Shown piece by piece: positions 27,201-35,713 of a DNA stretch of 64,000 nt. Under the pieces are notes generated by a model that worked only from the letters and a program-made list of their open reading frames with translations, was not told where the DNA came from and did no database searches. How positions within the stretch are numbered: the stretch's first letter is position 1; every line of letters starts with the position of its first letter. A program made the position numbers and the translations under genes. Source of the DNA: Sediminibacterium magnilacihabitans (lineage in GTDB: Bacteria > Bacteroidota > Bacteroidia > Chitinophagales > Chitinophagaceae); NCBI GenBank assembly GCA_002973575.1, contig PVEQ01000006.1:124001-188000 (forward strand), in the 5' to 3' direction.

Positions 27201-27523
27201 GCGGCTTTACTTACTTCTTTAAAATGCATGCCGCCTTCATTCAGGAACAAGGCATTATTGCCCTGGTTAGCTGCAAAGAACAGGTCTATCTTTCCATCGT
27301 TGTTAAAATCACCTGCTCCTATTCCCGCACCATTGTAATAATACATGTACTTGAACAGGTTAAATTCCGGCGTGGGGTGCATTTGGTTCCTGAACGTCAA
27401 TCCCGTTGCCTGCTGGTCAAGCACAGTAAACAAAGGCGCTCCTTTTTTCGTAGAATGGCAGGCAACCAATAATAAAAAGATTCCCGTCCATCGAATGATG
27501 CTGCACATGACTGGTTTACTCAC
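24206..27523 (-). CDS. Giant FG-GAP/VCBS-repeat lipoprotein with ASPIC/UnbV domain, paralogue 2
   Basis: This encodes 1105 aa from GTG 27523, whose GTGA overlaps the TGA stop of the preceding paralogue by 4 nt, showing translational coupling; ATG 27508 is an alternative start. The lipobox ends at Cys22 (L-L-V-A-C). It has the same order as paralogue 1: a first propeller of D-x-N-N-D-G repeats (about 45-500), an ASPIC/UnbV segment (about 530-600), then a second propeller to the C-terminus. It is likely outer-membrane and surface facing. It is the terminal gene of the SusC-SusD-VCBS-VCBS run. Confidence 0.85.
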   Translation of the reverse strand: MSKPVMCSIIRWTGIFLLLVACHSTKKGAPLFTVLDQQATGLTFRNQMHPTPEFNLFKYMYYYNGAGIGAGDFNNDGKIDLFFAANQGNNALFLNEGGMHFKEVSKAANIPQDGAWNTGVSVVDINNDGLLDIYICRVGHFGMLAGKNQLLVCKGIRNGVPYYQDEAAQYGLDFSGFSTQAVFFDYDGDGDLDMFLLNHAVNHEARYAPRANFLGTYDALSGDRMYRNDGGHFTDVTVQSKINSSAISYGLGVVVADINNDGWPDIYVGNDFHENDYLYINQHNGTFAEMNNQQLMHTSQFSMGVDVADADNDGFPEIISMDMLPSDPAILKRSLGEDGYDIFQNKISFGYNYQYARNNLQYNRRNNHFSETGFYSGVYATDWSWAPLWMDFNNDGLKDLFVSNGIPKRMNDIDYINFVSGEEIQQKLKSNNLSKTDMSLVDKFPEVKIPNKFYLNKGNLRFEDMQGSIAHDMPTFSNGAVYADLDNDGDLDIVVNNIDDPVLVYKNTCNDHQSKPYATIKLRGPANNINAIGSRLVLFANNGIRTYEKFPVRGFQSSMEEPLHVGLADTKVDSAFLIWPDHSFQKINIDRPLQSFTYQKGLPKFDYAKITGYWKDATRPVADITAQTGLNYLHRENPFNEFNRESLMPHMVSTEGPALAVADINHDGLEDVFIGASKTFHSAIFLQTKNGKFTRVKQPAMELDSMYEDVDASFVDVNNDGNIDLVIASGGNEYYGQDIHLKPRVYLNDGKGNFTRSENAFGDIYATQSCIVPCDFNGDGHPDLFIGGRVVPWQYGQIPRSYLLLNDGKGHFNDVTEQYAKGLSNIGMVTNAVWADMDGDGNKDLIVCGEWMGIYAFINHKTSFTIKQLTDKKGWWNFILPVDIDGDGKLDLVAGNLGLNAKLQASKEQPVRMYYNDFDNNGTKEQILTYYIGKEEIPLANKDELQKQIPIIKKKFLYAADFANASLKDIFSNEKLQAAQVFTADDFSNTVFLNKGNLHFTAQALPWQAQLSPYRDAVVVDANGDNLPDILLTGNYYENSIQLGRYDADYGTVAINKGGGRFECQPMNGVILKGQTRHIRSININGKPAFIAARNNDSAMVIQFK

Positions 27524-30500
27524 TTGTGGGATGATTTTATTTCATAAAGAACAGGGTATTCACTGTTTCGCAGGAACAACAGGTTCCTGTTGTTTTTTGT
27601 TCTGATCTCCTTGATATCCCTAACCTGTCCGGTCAGTTCAAGGCCAGACCGGGCATAGTCGAGCACGTTGAATTTCTTTTGCCCTTCATTCAACAATACC
27701 ACACCATAGCTGGCATCCAGTCTTCCGAACTGCGGCGGAAATCCGAATTCATTTCCACCTATTACGATGTCTGTTTTGCCATCATTATCGATATCCGTGC
27801 AAAGAATGGCATTTGCCGAAGAGAACTGTACCGGTGCAGGCAGCTTTTCTACCGTGAAATGCATGTTGCCATCGTTCCAGGCAATGATGGAACCCTGGTA
27901 ATTGAATACATTAACTATCGATGATTGGATAAGGTTCGCAGGAAACAGGTCTTGTATGGATTTGGTAGCGAAAGACTCGTGTTTTAAATTTTGTTTTTTC
28001 AGGGATGGTAATTGTTCCTCCACATCATGCTTCAGGAAAACAGTCACGTCTTTTTGATCAACAGTCCGGGTAAGTATCTTTTCAAAACTCCCATTCATAT
28101 CGTAATCGTTCATCCATAGTTTCACAGGTTCTGCAGGGGTTGGATGCAGGTAGCCATTCTCTCCCATATTCCCGATGATCAGGTCTTTTTTACCATCGCC
28201 ATTTAAATCGGCAACAGCAATAGAGCGCCACCAGCCGGACAATCCCGACAAATTGGTTTTTTTCTCCTGGAAGCGATGGTTCGTGTAAGAGAAAATTTTC
28301 GGCGCCATCCAATCGCCCACAATGATAAGTTCTCCCTTTCCATCCCCGTCGATATCGGCCCATACGGCATCCGTTACCATTCCTATGTTGGCTATTTGTG
28401 GCGCTATTTCTTTGGTTGCATCTCTGAAATTTCCCTTACCATCGTTTACGAGTATCTCACTCGCCGGACTCATACCATAACGGTAAGGTATGTTCCGCCC
28501 CCCCACAAACAGGTCCAGGTCGCCATCGCCGTCAAAATCAAAAGCCACTACCACACCCGTATTGGCGTTGGTATGCTGAAAAGCGCCAGGCACCACAGTA
28601 AAATTGCCCTTCCCGTCGTTCTTGTACAGATGGTTAAGCATGAGATTACTGTTGGGTAGTTGTTTGTCGCCACCTGCACCTACAAACAGGTCCAGGTCGC
28701 CATCGCCATCACAGTCGAACAGCAGGCAGGCAGTGCCTTCTATACCGGCATCATCTTTAAAAGCCTTTACGGGCTTCTTCACAAATTTCCCATCGGGTGT
28801 TTGCAGGTATAGTTGTCCGCCTTTGTTATTCGATCCACATATATACACATCCTGCAAGCCATCGCCATTCACGTCGCCAACTGTTGCTTTAGGCCCTTCT
28901 TTGGAGAGCATGAGCGGGATATTTCTTTCCGTATACAATTCAATGAAATCGTCGTCTTCGTGTTTATCAAATGTTGCTGGCACTGCTACAAGTGCCGGGT
29001 TGGTTATTGTTTTTTCTGGATGATAGAGATGGGAATTATCCGAAGGTTGTTTGATGGCATGCGTTGTATTGATAGCAAGTTGGCGGTAAGTACTGATGGT
29101 TCTGTTAGGCCAAATAATTTCAACAGAGTCAATAACGGAAGTTTTTCCCAGTCCTATAACGGCCTTATAATCTACCGATGATTGAAAGCCGCGGCTGGGA
29201 ATAATTTCCCGGCTCAATATTTGACTTCCTATAAACACTTTGATCTTGGAGCCAATAGCGAAAGTGTTACCAGGCAACCCCTTCAGAGAGAAAGCAATAT
29301 AATTGTTCTTATTTTTCTCCATACTCATGTTCCGGTAAATAAATGCCGGTTGGTTCACATTATTGATCACCAGGTCTAGGTCGCCATCATTGTCCAGGTC
29401 GCCATATGCTGCCCCATTCGAAAAAGATGGTTGCGTAAAGCCCCATTCATCTCCCACATCATCGAATTTCAATTTACCGGAGTTTCTGAATGCTTTATTC
29501 TTCAGCGGAACAGACGACATTTTATTAATGACGGCTTCCACTTCATCTTTTTTGCCCGACATCACCATCTTCCTGACAATATCATTGGCAAAAAAATCAA
29601 TGAAATCCTGGTTGGTGAGATCATGGTATATGCCATTGGAAATATACAGGTCGGTATACCCGTCGTTATCTGCATCGAACATCAGTGCGCCCCAGCTCCA
29701 GTCCGAAGCAGGAACACCACAATAATTAGCAACCTCCATGAACTTACCATTCTTGTTGTTCAGTTGAAGTGCATTTTGCATGAACTGGTGATAGAACCCC
29801 GATTTTTCCTTGATACGGTACACATCGATATTATCGAATGAAGTAGTGGTCTTTAACCGATAATGATCGGCGGGCAACATATCGGTGGTAAATATATCGG
29901 GATAACCATCGTTGTTGATATCTGCCATATCTGCCCCCATCGAGGCCAGGCTGGTATGTTGTACCCTGTCTTCCAGTTCGTCTTTGAATGTTCCGTTTTG
30001 TTGGTTGATGTACAGGTAATCCCGTTCAAAAAAATCGTTCGAAACATAGATATCAGGCCATCCGTCTCCATTCACATCTCCCACCGTTACGCCCAATCCA
30101 AAACTGATCAGGCTTCCGTGTATGCCTGCCTGTTGTGTAACTTCTGTAAACTTCCCATTATCATTCCTGTAAAGGTGATCGCCGCCGCCTTTTAACATAT
30201 CGGGCACATTCCATTTTTGTGCGGGTAATTCTCTTTGGTTGGCGTAATTCAGGGTATTTACCGGAATGGGACTATTATTAATGATGAAGCAGTCCAGGTC
30301 GCCATCACCATCATAATCAAAGAAAGACGCCTGCGTGGTATAACCGTCGTTATCCAGTCCATACTCCTTTGCTTTTTCTGTGAAAGTAAGATCATGATTA
30401 TTGATGAACAGCTGGTTCTTTCTCAATTCGGGATCAAGCATGTTGCCGGCATTGCAAACATAAATATCCAGCCATCCGTCGTTGTTGATATCTACCAATA

Positions 30501-30846
30501 CCACGCCGGTACTCCATTGTTTTTTTGCTGTAAAACCAGCTTTCTCAGAAACATCTTCAAACTGAAAGTTTCCTTTGTTCAGATAGAGTTTATTACTTCC
30601 CTGGTTAGCGGTAAAGAAGATATCTGGCAGTCCGTCGTTGTTGAGGTCACCAATGGCAACGCCACCGCCATTATAAAAGTTCCTGTAATTAAATACATTG
30701 AAATTACTGCTCTCTGTTAGTTTGTTTTCAAAATGAACAGCGCTGTTTTCAACCAGGCTGAACAATCCGTCTTTTTGCTTTTGGCGACAAGAGAGGTATG
30801 GCAGAACAAGGAAAATTAAAACAACTGTGAGGTGATGCCGCTTCAT
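27520..30846 (-). CDS. Giant FG-GAP/VCBS-repeat lipoprotein with ASPIC/UnbV domain, paralogue 3
   Basis: This encodes 1108 aa from ATG at 30846; the frame is open to 30900 but the lipoprotein signal begins here and the lipobox ends at Cys20 (P-Y-L-S-C). Repeats such as G-D-L-N-N-D-G-L-P-D-I-F and F-D-Y-D-G-D-G-D-L-D occur through both propellers, with an ASPIC/UnbV domain near 520-590 (F-A-I-G-S-K-I-K-V-F ... V-E-I-I-W-P-N-R). The stop overlaps the start of paralogue 2. A T-tailed hairpin lies just upstream, after susD, so expression may be partly uncoupled from SusCD. Confidence 0.85.
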   Translation of the reverse strand: MKRHHLTVVLIFLVLPYLSCRQKQKDGLFSLVENSAVHFENKLTESSNFNVFNYRNFYNGGGVAIGDLNNDGLPDIFFTANQGSNKLYLNKGNFQFEDVSEKAGFTAKKQWSTGVVLVDINNDGWLDIYVCNAGNMLDPELRKNQLFINNHDLTFTEKAKEYGLDNDGYTTQASFFDYDGDGDLDCFIINNSPIPVNTLNYANQRELPAQKWNVPDMLKGGGDHLYRNDNGKFTEVTQQAGIHGSLISFGLGVTVGDVNGDGWPDIYVSNDFFERDYLYINQQNGTFKDELEDRVQHTSLASMGADMADINNDGYPDIFTTDMLPADHYRLKTTTSFDNIDVYRIKEKSGFYHQFMQNALQLNNKNGKFMEVANYCGVPASDWSWGALMFDADNDGYTDLYISNGIYHDLTNQDFIDFFANDIVRKMVMSGKKDEVEAVINKMSSVPLKNKAFRNSGKLKFDDVGDEWGFTQPSFSNGAAYGDLDNDGDLDLVINNVNQPAFIYRNMSMEKNKNNYIAFSLKGLPGNTFAIGSKIKVFIGSQILSREIIPSRGFQSSVDYKAVIGLGKTSVIDSVEIIWPNRTISTYRQLAINTTHAIKQPSDNSHLYHPEKTITNPALVAVPATFDKHEDDDFIELYTERNIPLMLSKEGPKATVGDVNGDGLQDVYICGSNNKGGQLYLQTPDGKFVKKPVKAFKDDAGIEGTACLLFDCDGDGDLDLFVGAGGDKQLPNSNLMLNHLYKNDGKGNFTVVPGAFQHTNANTGVVVAFDFDGDGDLDLFVGGRNIPYRYGMSPASEILVNDGKGNFRDATKEIAPQIANIGMVTDAVWADIDGDGKGELIIVGDWMAPKIFSYTNHRFQEKKTNLSGLSGWWRSIAVADLNGDGKKDLIIGNMGENGYLHPTPAEPVKLWMNDYDMNGSFEKILTRTVDQKDVTVFLKHDVEEQLPSLKKQNLKHESFATKSIQDLFPANLIQSSIVNVFNYQGSIIAWNDGNMHFTVEKLPAPVQFSSANAILCTDIDNDGKTDIVIGGNEFGFPPQFGRLDASYGVVLLNEGQKKFNVLDYARSGLELTGQVRDIKEIRTKNNRNLLFLRNSEYPVLYEIKSSHK

Positions 30847-30859
30847 ACGTAAATATAAA

Positions 30860-30886
30860 GAAAGGCCATTAATACAATGGCCTTTC
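30860..30886 (-). terminator. Hairpin between susD and the VCBS lipoprotein gene
   Basis: GAAAGGCCATT (30860-30870) and AATGGCCTTTC (30876-30886) form an 11-bp perfect stem with a 5-nt loop. On the minus strand it is followed by TTTATATTT. It would end most transcripts after susC-susD and allow a lower level of the two VCBS genes downstream, or act as an mRNA-stabilising end. Confidence 0.6.
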
Positions 30887-30912
30887 AATTTTATGATCAA
30901 CGGGATTTACGA

Positions 30913-32478
30913 TCAATATCCGAAATTCTGTTTGAGGTTCGGGTTAGATGAAAGTGCTATGTTGGGGATGGGGAATACTACCCTTGAAGGATCAGAAGCA
31001 GCGGGTCTTTCTCCAACCGGGTTATTGAATACGCCATACCTGATCATGTCGTTCCTTCTCCAGGTTTCGAGATACAGCTCCCTTCCTCTTTCTGCCAGCA
31101 GCGCTGTAAGATCAACATTGGCCAGCAGCGGTGCATTCCTGCTGGTACGGATACTGTTTACAATAGCTAAAGGAGTTTCTGCATCGGTGCCGCCTCTTAA
31201 AATAGCTTCTGCTTTCATCAGGCGTGCGTCGGCCAAACGGAAGAACACATATTCGTTCTGGCTGCTCCATCCGCCATTGTTGATGGTAGAAGGATCCAGG
31301 GGATATTTCACGGTACGGATACCTTTTGTTTCAGAAGAGAAGAACAGGCTCACATCGGAGGTGAACACCAGCGGGTTTCCGCTCCTGTCTTTCAGGTTCA
31401 CGATCGGGTTTCCGATCTTACCACCCTGGGGACCCTGTATCTGGCCTACCAGGAAACCTACATTACTTCCCACCTGATCGGTATAACCTGGCAGCGCCAT
31501 TCCTTTACGCATGTCGCCATCGCTGAAGCTGTTGTAAAAATCAGCCAGTGTGGTAAATCCGTTCCAGCCACTGGGGGCCTGCGCATAGTGGAAGCCCATG
31601 CAGGTAGCCCAAACAACGTTGATACCGCCACTGTTCTGGCGAACAAAAATATCCTCTGTTGATTTTGTGCCATTATCCCATCTGAAGTTATCCCAGTAGT
31701 TGGCAGAGATAGACAGGCTAGGATTAGCAGCAATGGCATTACACAGGCTGATCACTTTATTCATATCAGCCACGTTGAATGTATACGGGCCTGCAGGTTT
31801 GGTAGGATCCTGCTTATACACTGCTTTGTTCAGATAAGCTTTGGCCAGCAGGAACTGAGCTGCTTCTTTCGTAGCCATATTCCGGTTGGTATGGTTAAAA
31901 GACGGCAGGTTTGGAATAACGGATTCCAGTTCACTGATGATGAAATCGATGGCCTGTGAACGGGTATACACATCAGGAATAACCGCAGCCGCAGCCGTTG
32001 CAGGCCTGTGTTGTACCTGTCCGAATAAGTCGCACACCACATAAGTGAAATAAGCGCGCAAAAACTTGGCTTCGGCCTGTGTTTGTCCGGTTGCAGTTTC
32101 CGCTAAAAGGGTGGTCTGGAACAATGCACCATTCAAGCCATTCCAGGTATCGTTGATCTGGTTGTGTGAACCATCCCAGGTATGCAGGTGCAATTTGCGC
32201 CAGGTTCCGAAGTCATCCCAGTCTGTACCGCGTGTGGGTCCCAGGATCTCATCGGTGGTATGTTCCTGCATGGCATAAGAGTTGCCCTGCCCTAATAATT
32301 GGTTCAGTTGCTCATACACTTTCGACAAAGAAGAAGGTGCAGGAGCGCCTCCGGCAGTGGTCGGCGCTATGGAATTGGGGTCTTTTATCTTGGTATCCAG
32401 CTTGGTACAGGACGTGATACCCACCAGTGCCATCAGCGTTACACCCGGAGCTAAGTAATATTTGAATATATTTTTCAT
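30913..32478 (-). CDS. SusD/RagB-family surface lipoprotein
   Basis: This encodes 521 aa with lipobox Cys24 (G-I-T-S-C). The N-terminal TPR-like helices contain A-K-F-L-R-A-Y-F-T-Y-V, a SusD hallmark, and the C-terminal SusD/RagB domain has R-L-A-D-A-R-L-M-K-A-E-A. As in the family, it would sit as a lid over the SusC barrel and capture a ligand at the surface. It starts 23 nt after the SusC gene. No substrate can be read from the sequence. The nearest enzymes are the haloperoxidase-like and GH65 proteins rather than a typical set of glycosidases. Confidence 0.93.
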   Translation of the reverse strand: MKNIFKYYLAPGVTLMALVGITSCTKLDTKIKDPNSIAPTTAGGAPAPSSLSKVYEQLNQLLGQGNSYAMQEHTTDEILGPTRGTDWDDFGTWRKLHLHTWDGSHNQINDTWNGLNGALFQTTLLAETATGQTQAEAKFLRAYFTYVVCDLFGQVQHRPATAAAAVIPDVYTRSQAIDFIISELESVIPNLPSFNHTNRNMATKEAAQFLLAKAYLNKAVYKQDPTKPAGPYTFNVADMNKVISLCNAIAANPSLSISANYWDNFRWDNGTKSTEDIFVRQNSGGINVVWATCMGFHYAQAPSGWNGFTTLADFYNSFSDGDMRKGMALPGYTDQVGSNVGFLVGQIQGPQGGKIGNPIVNLKDRSGNPLVFTSDVSLFFSSETKGIRTVKYPLDPSTINNGGWSSQNEYVFFRLADARLMKAEAILRGGTDAETPLAIVNSIRTSRNAPLLANVDLTALLAERGRELYLETWRRNDMIRYGVFNNPVGERPAASDPSRVVFPIPNIALSSNPNLKQNFGY

Positions 32479-32501
32479 GATAATTGTAGTTTTTCGGTTA
32501 A

Positions 32502-35500
32502 TTAAAATCCAACATTGATACCCAATGTAACGGTTCTTGGTTTAGGATAACCGGTATAATCAAATCCACGGGATGGAACACCGCTGATCTGGTGGTCAAT
32601 GTTGACTTCAGGATCCAGGCCTGAGTATTGGGTAATCAATGCCAGGTTTTGTCCTGATGCTGTAACCGTCAGCGTTTTAATCACCTTGCTCTTCTTCATG
32701 TTGAATGAATAACCGATGCTGGCGTTGGACAATCTTACGAAATCTCCTTTCTCCAAAAATCTTGTAGATACACTACCCGGGTTGATCGGGTTCTCGGGGC
32801 TATTCGCTACAGTATAATTCACATTGTGTGCTGTTTTGATACTTCCTTTCAGGAACAGTGCATTGGCTGTATTGTTGTACTCGTAGAAGCCACGCACTGC
32901 ATTAAAGAAAATGCTGGCATTCCACCTGCCCCAGGTAAAGCTGTTAGTCAAACCTGCCAGGAAGGTAGGTAATGCGCTTCCTTGTAATTGATCTTTTCCG
33001 CCTGCTGCATACCTGGCATTTCCGTTACCGTCAAATCCTTGGAAAGTAGGCATCTTCCAGGTAAATAACGGATACCCATTGGCAAATGTTTGTGCATAAG
33101 CGCCGGACAATCCCTGCCCGTTCACCGCACCTGTATTTACTGTTACATTGAAGTCCTGAACCCTGTTCTTAATAAGTGACATATTATAACCGATATTCCA
33201 TGTGAATTTACGGCCCTGTATAGCACTATAATTCAAACCCAGTTCCACACCTTCGTTGGTAACATATCCGGGAAGATTCACCCACCAGAAAGCCTGGGCA
33301 GAGAAGCCGCCCGGTGTGGGTGTATAAAAGAGCAGGTCTTTCCTTTTAGTATAATAGTAATCAATAGTGCCGGTGAGCCTGTTGTCCAGGGTAGCAAAAT
33401 CCAATCCAACACCGGTAGTGGTAGATTGCTCCCATTTCAGATCGGGGTTACCCTGGTGCAGGAATTGCGTTTCAGGCTGGCCTGAGTTACCAACATAAGT
33501 CTGCTGCAGGTTCACCGCGTCATAGGCGCCGATACCATCCTGGCTACCCAGCTTACCGTAGTTGGCACGGATGCTGAACTCACTGAATATCTTGCCGAGG
33601 CTATTGGCTGCAAAACCTTCTTTCAGCAGTTTCCATTTGGCCGCAAAAGCGGGAAAATAGCCATATTTATTATTGGTACCAAACTTTGAAGAACCATCAG
33701 CGCGCATAGTAGCTGTCAACAGGTACTTATCGGCGATGGTATAGTTGATACGACCGAAGTATGATTGCAGTTCATATTTTGTATAATCGGGAACAAAATT
33801 GTAAAAGTTCTTGAATTGACTATAATTCAGTGCAAACACGTCTGTAGCTTTCACCACTGGTGTGGCCAGTCCCCAGCCAACCTGTCCTGCATAAGTCGCT
33901 TCAGTGCTCTGGTAAGAATAACCTACTACGGCATTGAGCACCTGGTTGCCGAATGATTTATCATAAGTAAGGGTATGTTCAACCAGTACCGATTTCAGAT
34001 CCAGGTTCTGTTTGGTTCCCCGCCCGTTACCTTCAATCTGGTTTCCGAGATCTTTACCAAAAACATTGTTAGTACCACCAAAAGCATTACTGCTTAAACG
34101 AGGGTCAGCAAAAGAAAATCTTTCACTGGTTGATTTGTCGTATCCGAAAGTTGCTTTATAAACCAATCCTTTGATGAGCTCATAAGAACCACTCACATTC
34201 GTCAGGAAACGGTTGTTTTTATCATTATCATTAAAATAACTGAGCATTTCCGCTGGGTTCCTGTTACCATCCTTGGGATCGAAGAACGTTCCATCGGGAT
34301 TGTAGATTGGATAAGTGGGGTTGAATGTGATGGCCGCTCCCAGCAGACTTCCCTGGTATCCGGCGTTATTGCTCAAAGGTGGGTATTGGTTTTTAACCCT
34401 GGAGTAAGTTGCATTAATATCGAACCTTAATCTGTCGTTCAGGAATTTCTGCGTTAAGTTGGCTCTGACTGTTGATCTCTTCATCCCACTACTTTTGATG
34501 ATGCCCTGAATATCGTCGTAAGAGCCACTCAATCGTAAAGCGGTTGATTTATGTGAAAAACCCCAGCTAAGGTTATAATTCTGGTTAATGCCTGTACGGT
34601 AAATCTGGTCCTGCCAGTTGGTGCTGTATCCTTTATCCACCAGTTGCACGGCTGCTGCTGCATCGGCAGGGTTGGTACCAGCATCGATATTCGCTTTTTT
34701 AACCGCCAATAAAAAATCCTGTGCATTCAGCAAATTGTACCTGGAAGCCGGTGTAGCAACACCGGTAGATACACTGGCCTGAAAGCCTCCTGTGCCTTTA
34801 CCGCTTTTGGTGGTAATGATGATTACACCATTCGCACCACGTGAACCATAGATGGCTGCCGAAGAGGCATCTTTTAATACGCTGATGCTTTCGATATCAC
34901 TCGGGTTGATAAATGCAAGCGGGTTCCTGGGTGAAGAACTACCCAGCGAAGTGTTATTACCTGTAGTACCTCCCGGGCTAATAGGTACACCATCTACTAC
35001 ATACAAGGGTTCCTGGTTGCCTCTGATAGAAGCAGATCCCCGGATATTAATAGTAGCAGCTGCTCCCGGTTCACCACTGGCAGGTGTTACAATCACACCC
35101 GGTGTGCGTCCCTGCAATAGTTCATCCGGAGTAGCAATCGCTCCTTTGTTAAAATCTTTTGCGGTCAGGGCTGCAACCGAACCGGTTGCATCTTTTACTT
35201 TCCGGGTACCATAACCGATTACCACCACATCACTCAGTTGTTCGCTCACGGAACCCAGGCTTACCTGGATCGAGGTCTTGTTTTCAATACTGACCTCTTG
35301 ATTAGCATAACCTACTGAGGAGATGACGAGTGTTCTGGCAGATGCGGGTACATTGATCCTGAATGCACCTGTTGCATCGGTCTGGGTACCTGTCTTGGCC
35401 CCCTTAACAGTAACCGATACAGCAGACAAAGGGCTTCCATCTTTTCGATCTGTGACCTTACCAGTAATTGTTTTGGTTTGAGCCTGTACCAGGAAAGAGC

Positions 35501-35555
35501 ATAGGCAGGCTAGTAACCCCATAAGCATGGGTTTGGCAAGCTTCGTAAAATTCAT
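32502..35555 (-). CDS. SusC/RagA-family TonB-dependent outer-membrane transporter
   Basis: This encodes 1017 aa: signal peptide (1-25, ending V-Q-A-Q), carboxypeptidase-regulatory-like domain (about 28-110, T-I-T-G-K-V-T-D), TonB-box region with V-V-V-I-G-Y-G-T-R, plug domain (about 115-240, containing the SusC motif S-I-S-V-L-K-D-A-S-S-A-A-I-Y-G-S-R) and a beta-barrel to the C-terminal Phe. There is no STN domain, so it is not directly wired to a FecR anti-sigma. It moves its ligand across the outer membrane together with the SusD protein encoded 23 nt downstream. It is the first gene of the SusC-SusD-VCBS-VCBS unit. Confidence 0.94.
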   Translation of the reverse strand: MNFTKLAKPMLMGLLACLCSFLVQAQTKTITGKVTDRKDGSPLSAVSVTVKGAKTGTQTDATGAFRINVPASARTLVISSVGYANQEVSIENKTSIQVSLGSVSEQLSDVVVIGYGTRKVKDATGSVAALTAKDFNKGAIATPDELLQGRTPGVIVTPASGEPGAAATINIRGSASIRGNQEPLYVVDGVPISPGGTTGNNTSLGSSSPRNPLAFINPSDIESISVLKDASSAAIYGSRGANGVIIITTKSGKGTGGFQASVSTGVATPASRYNLLNAQDFLLAVKKANIDAGTNPADAAAAVQLVDKGYSTNWQDQIYRTGINQNYNLSWGFSHKSTALRLSGSYDDIQGIIKSSGMKRSTVRANLTQKFLNDRLRFDINATYSRVKNQYPPLSNNAGYQGSLLGAAITFNPTYPIYNPDGTFFDPKDGNRNPAEMLSYFNDNDKNNRFLTNVSGSYELIKGLVYKATFGYDKSTSERFSFADPRLSSNAFGGTNNVFGKDLGNQIEGNGRGTKQNLDLKSVLVEHTLTYDKSFGNQVLNAVVGYSYQSTEATYAGQVGWGLATPVVKATDVFALNYSQFKNFYNFVPDYTKYELQSYFGRINYTIADKYLLTATMRADGSSKFGTNNKYGYFPAFAAKWKLLKEGFAANSLGKIFSEFSIRANYGKLGSQDGIGAYDAVNLQQTYVGNSGQPETQFLHQGNPDLKWEQSTTTGVGLDFATLDNRLTGTIDYYYTKRKDLLFYTPTPGGFSAQAFWWVNLPGYVTNEGVELGLNYSAIQGRKFTWNIGYNMSLIKNRVQDFNVTVNTGAVNGQGLSGAYAQTFANGYPLFTWKMPTFQGFDGNGNARYAAGGKDQLQGSALPTFLAGLTNSFTWGRWNASIFFNAVRGFYEYNNTANALFLKGSIKTAHNVNYTVANSPENPINPGSVSTRFLEKGDFVRLSNASIGYSFNMKKSKVIKTLTVTASGQNLALITQYSGLDPEVNIDHQISGVPSRGFDYTGYPKPRTVTLGINVGF

Positions 35556-35639
35556 AATGGCAGTTTTTGTTATTAAGCGTGTACAAATTACACATAATTC
35601 TCTGAAAATTAACTTTTAACAAAGAATTTTCAAAGAAAA

Positions 35640-35664
35640 AAAGCACAATATTAATATTGTGCTT
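35640..35664. terminator. Rho-independent terminator after the Gfo/Idh gene
   Basis: AAGCACAATA-TTAA-TATTGTGCTT is a perfect palindrome (35641-35664) flanked by A-runs on the left and T-runs on the right, so it can end transcription on either strand. It follows the minus-strand oxidoreductase gene (stop 35714) and precedes the promoter region of susC. Confidence 0.8.
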
Positions 35665-35713
35665 TTTTATACTGCCTTATGAATAATAAAGTGACAGAAA
35701 TATTGTGATAAAA

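Noticed and set aside
35556..35635. Bacteroidota-type -33/-7 promoter (TTTG / TAnnTTTG) upstream of susC
   Set aside because: TTTG and TAATTTG occur but the spacing (about 29 nt) and the -7 element are off consensus, so I do not call it.
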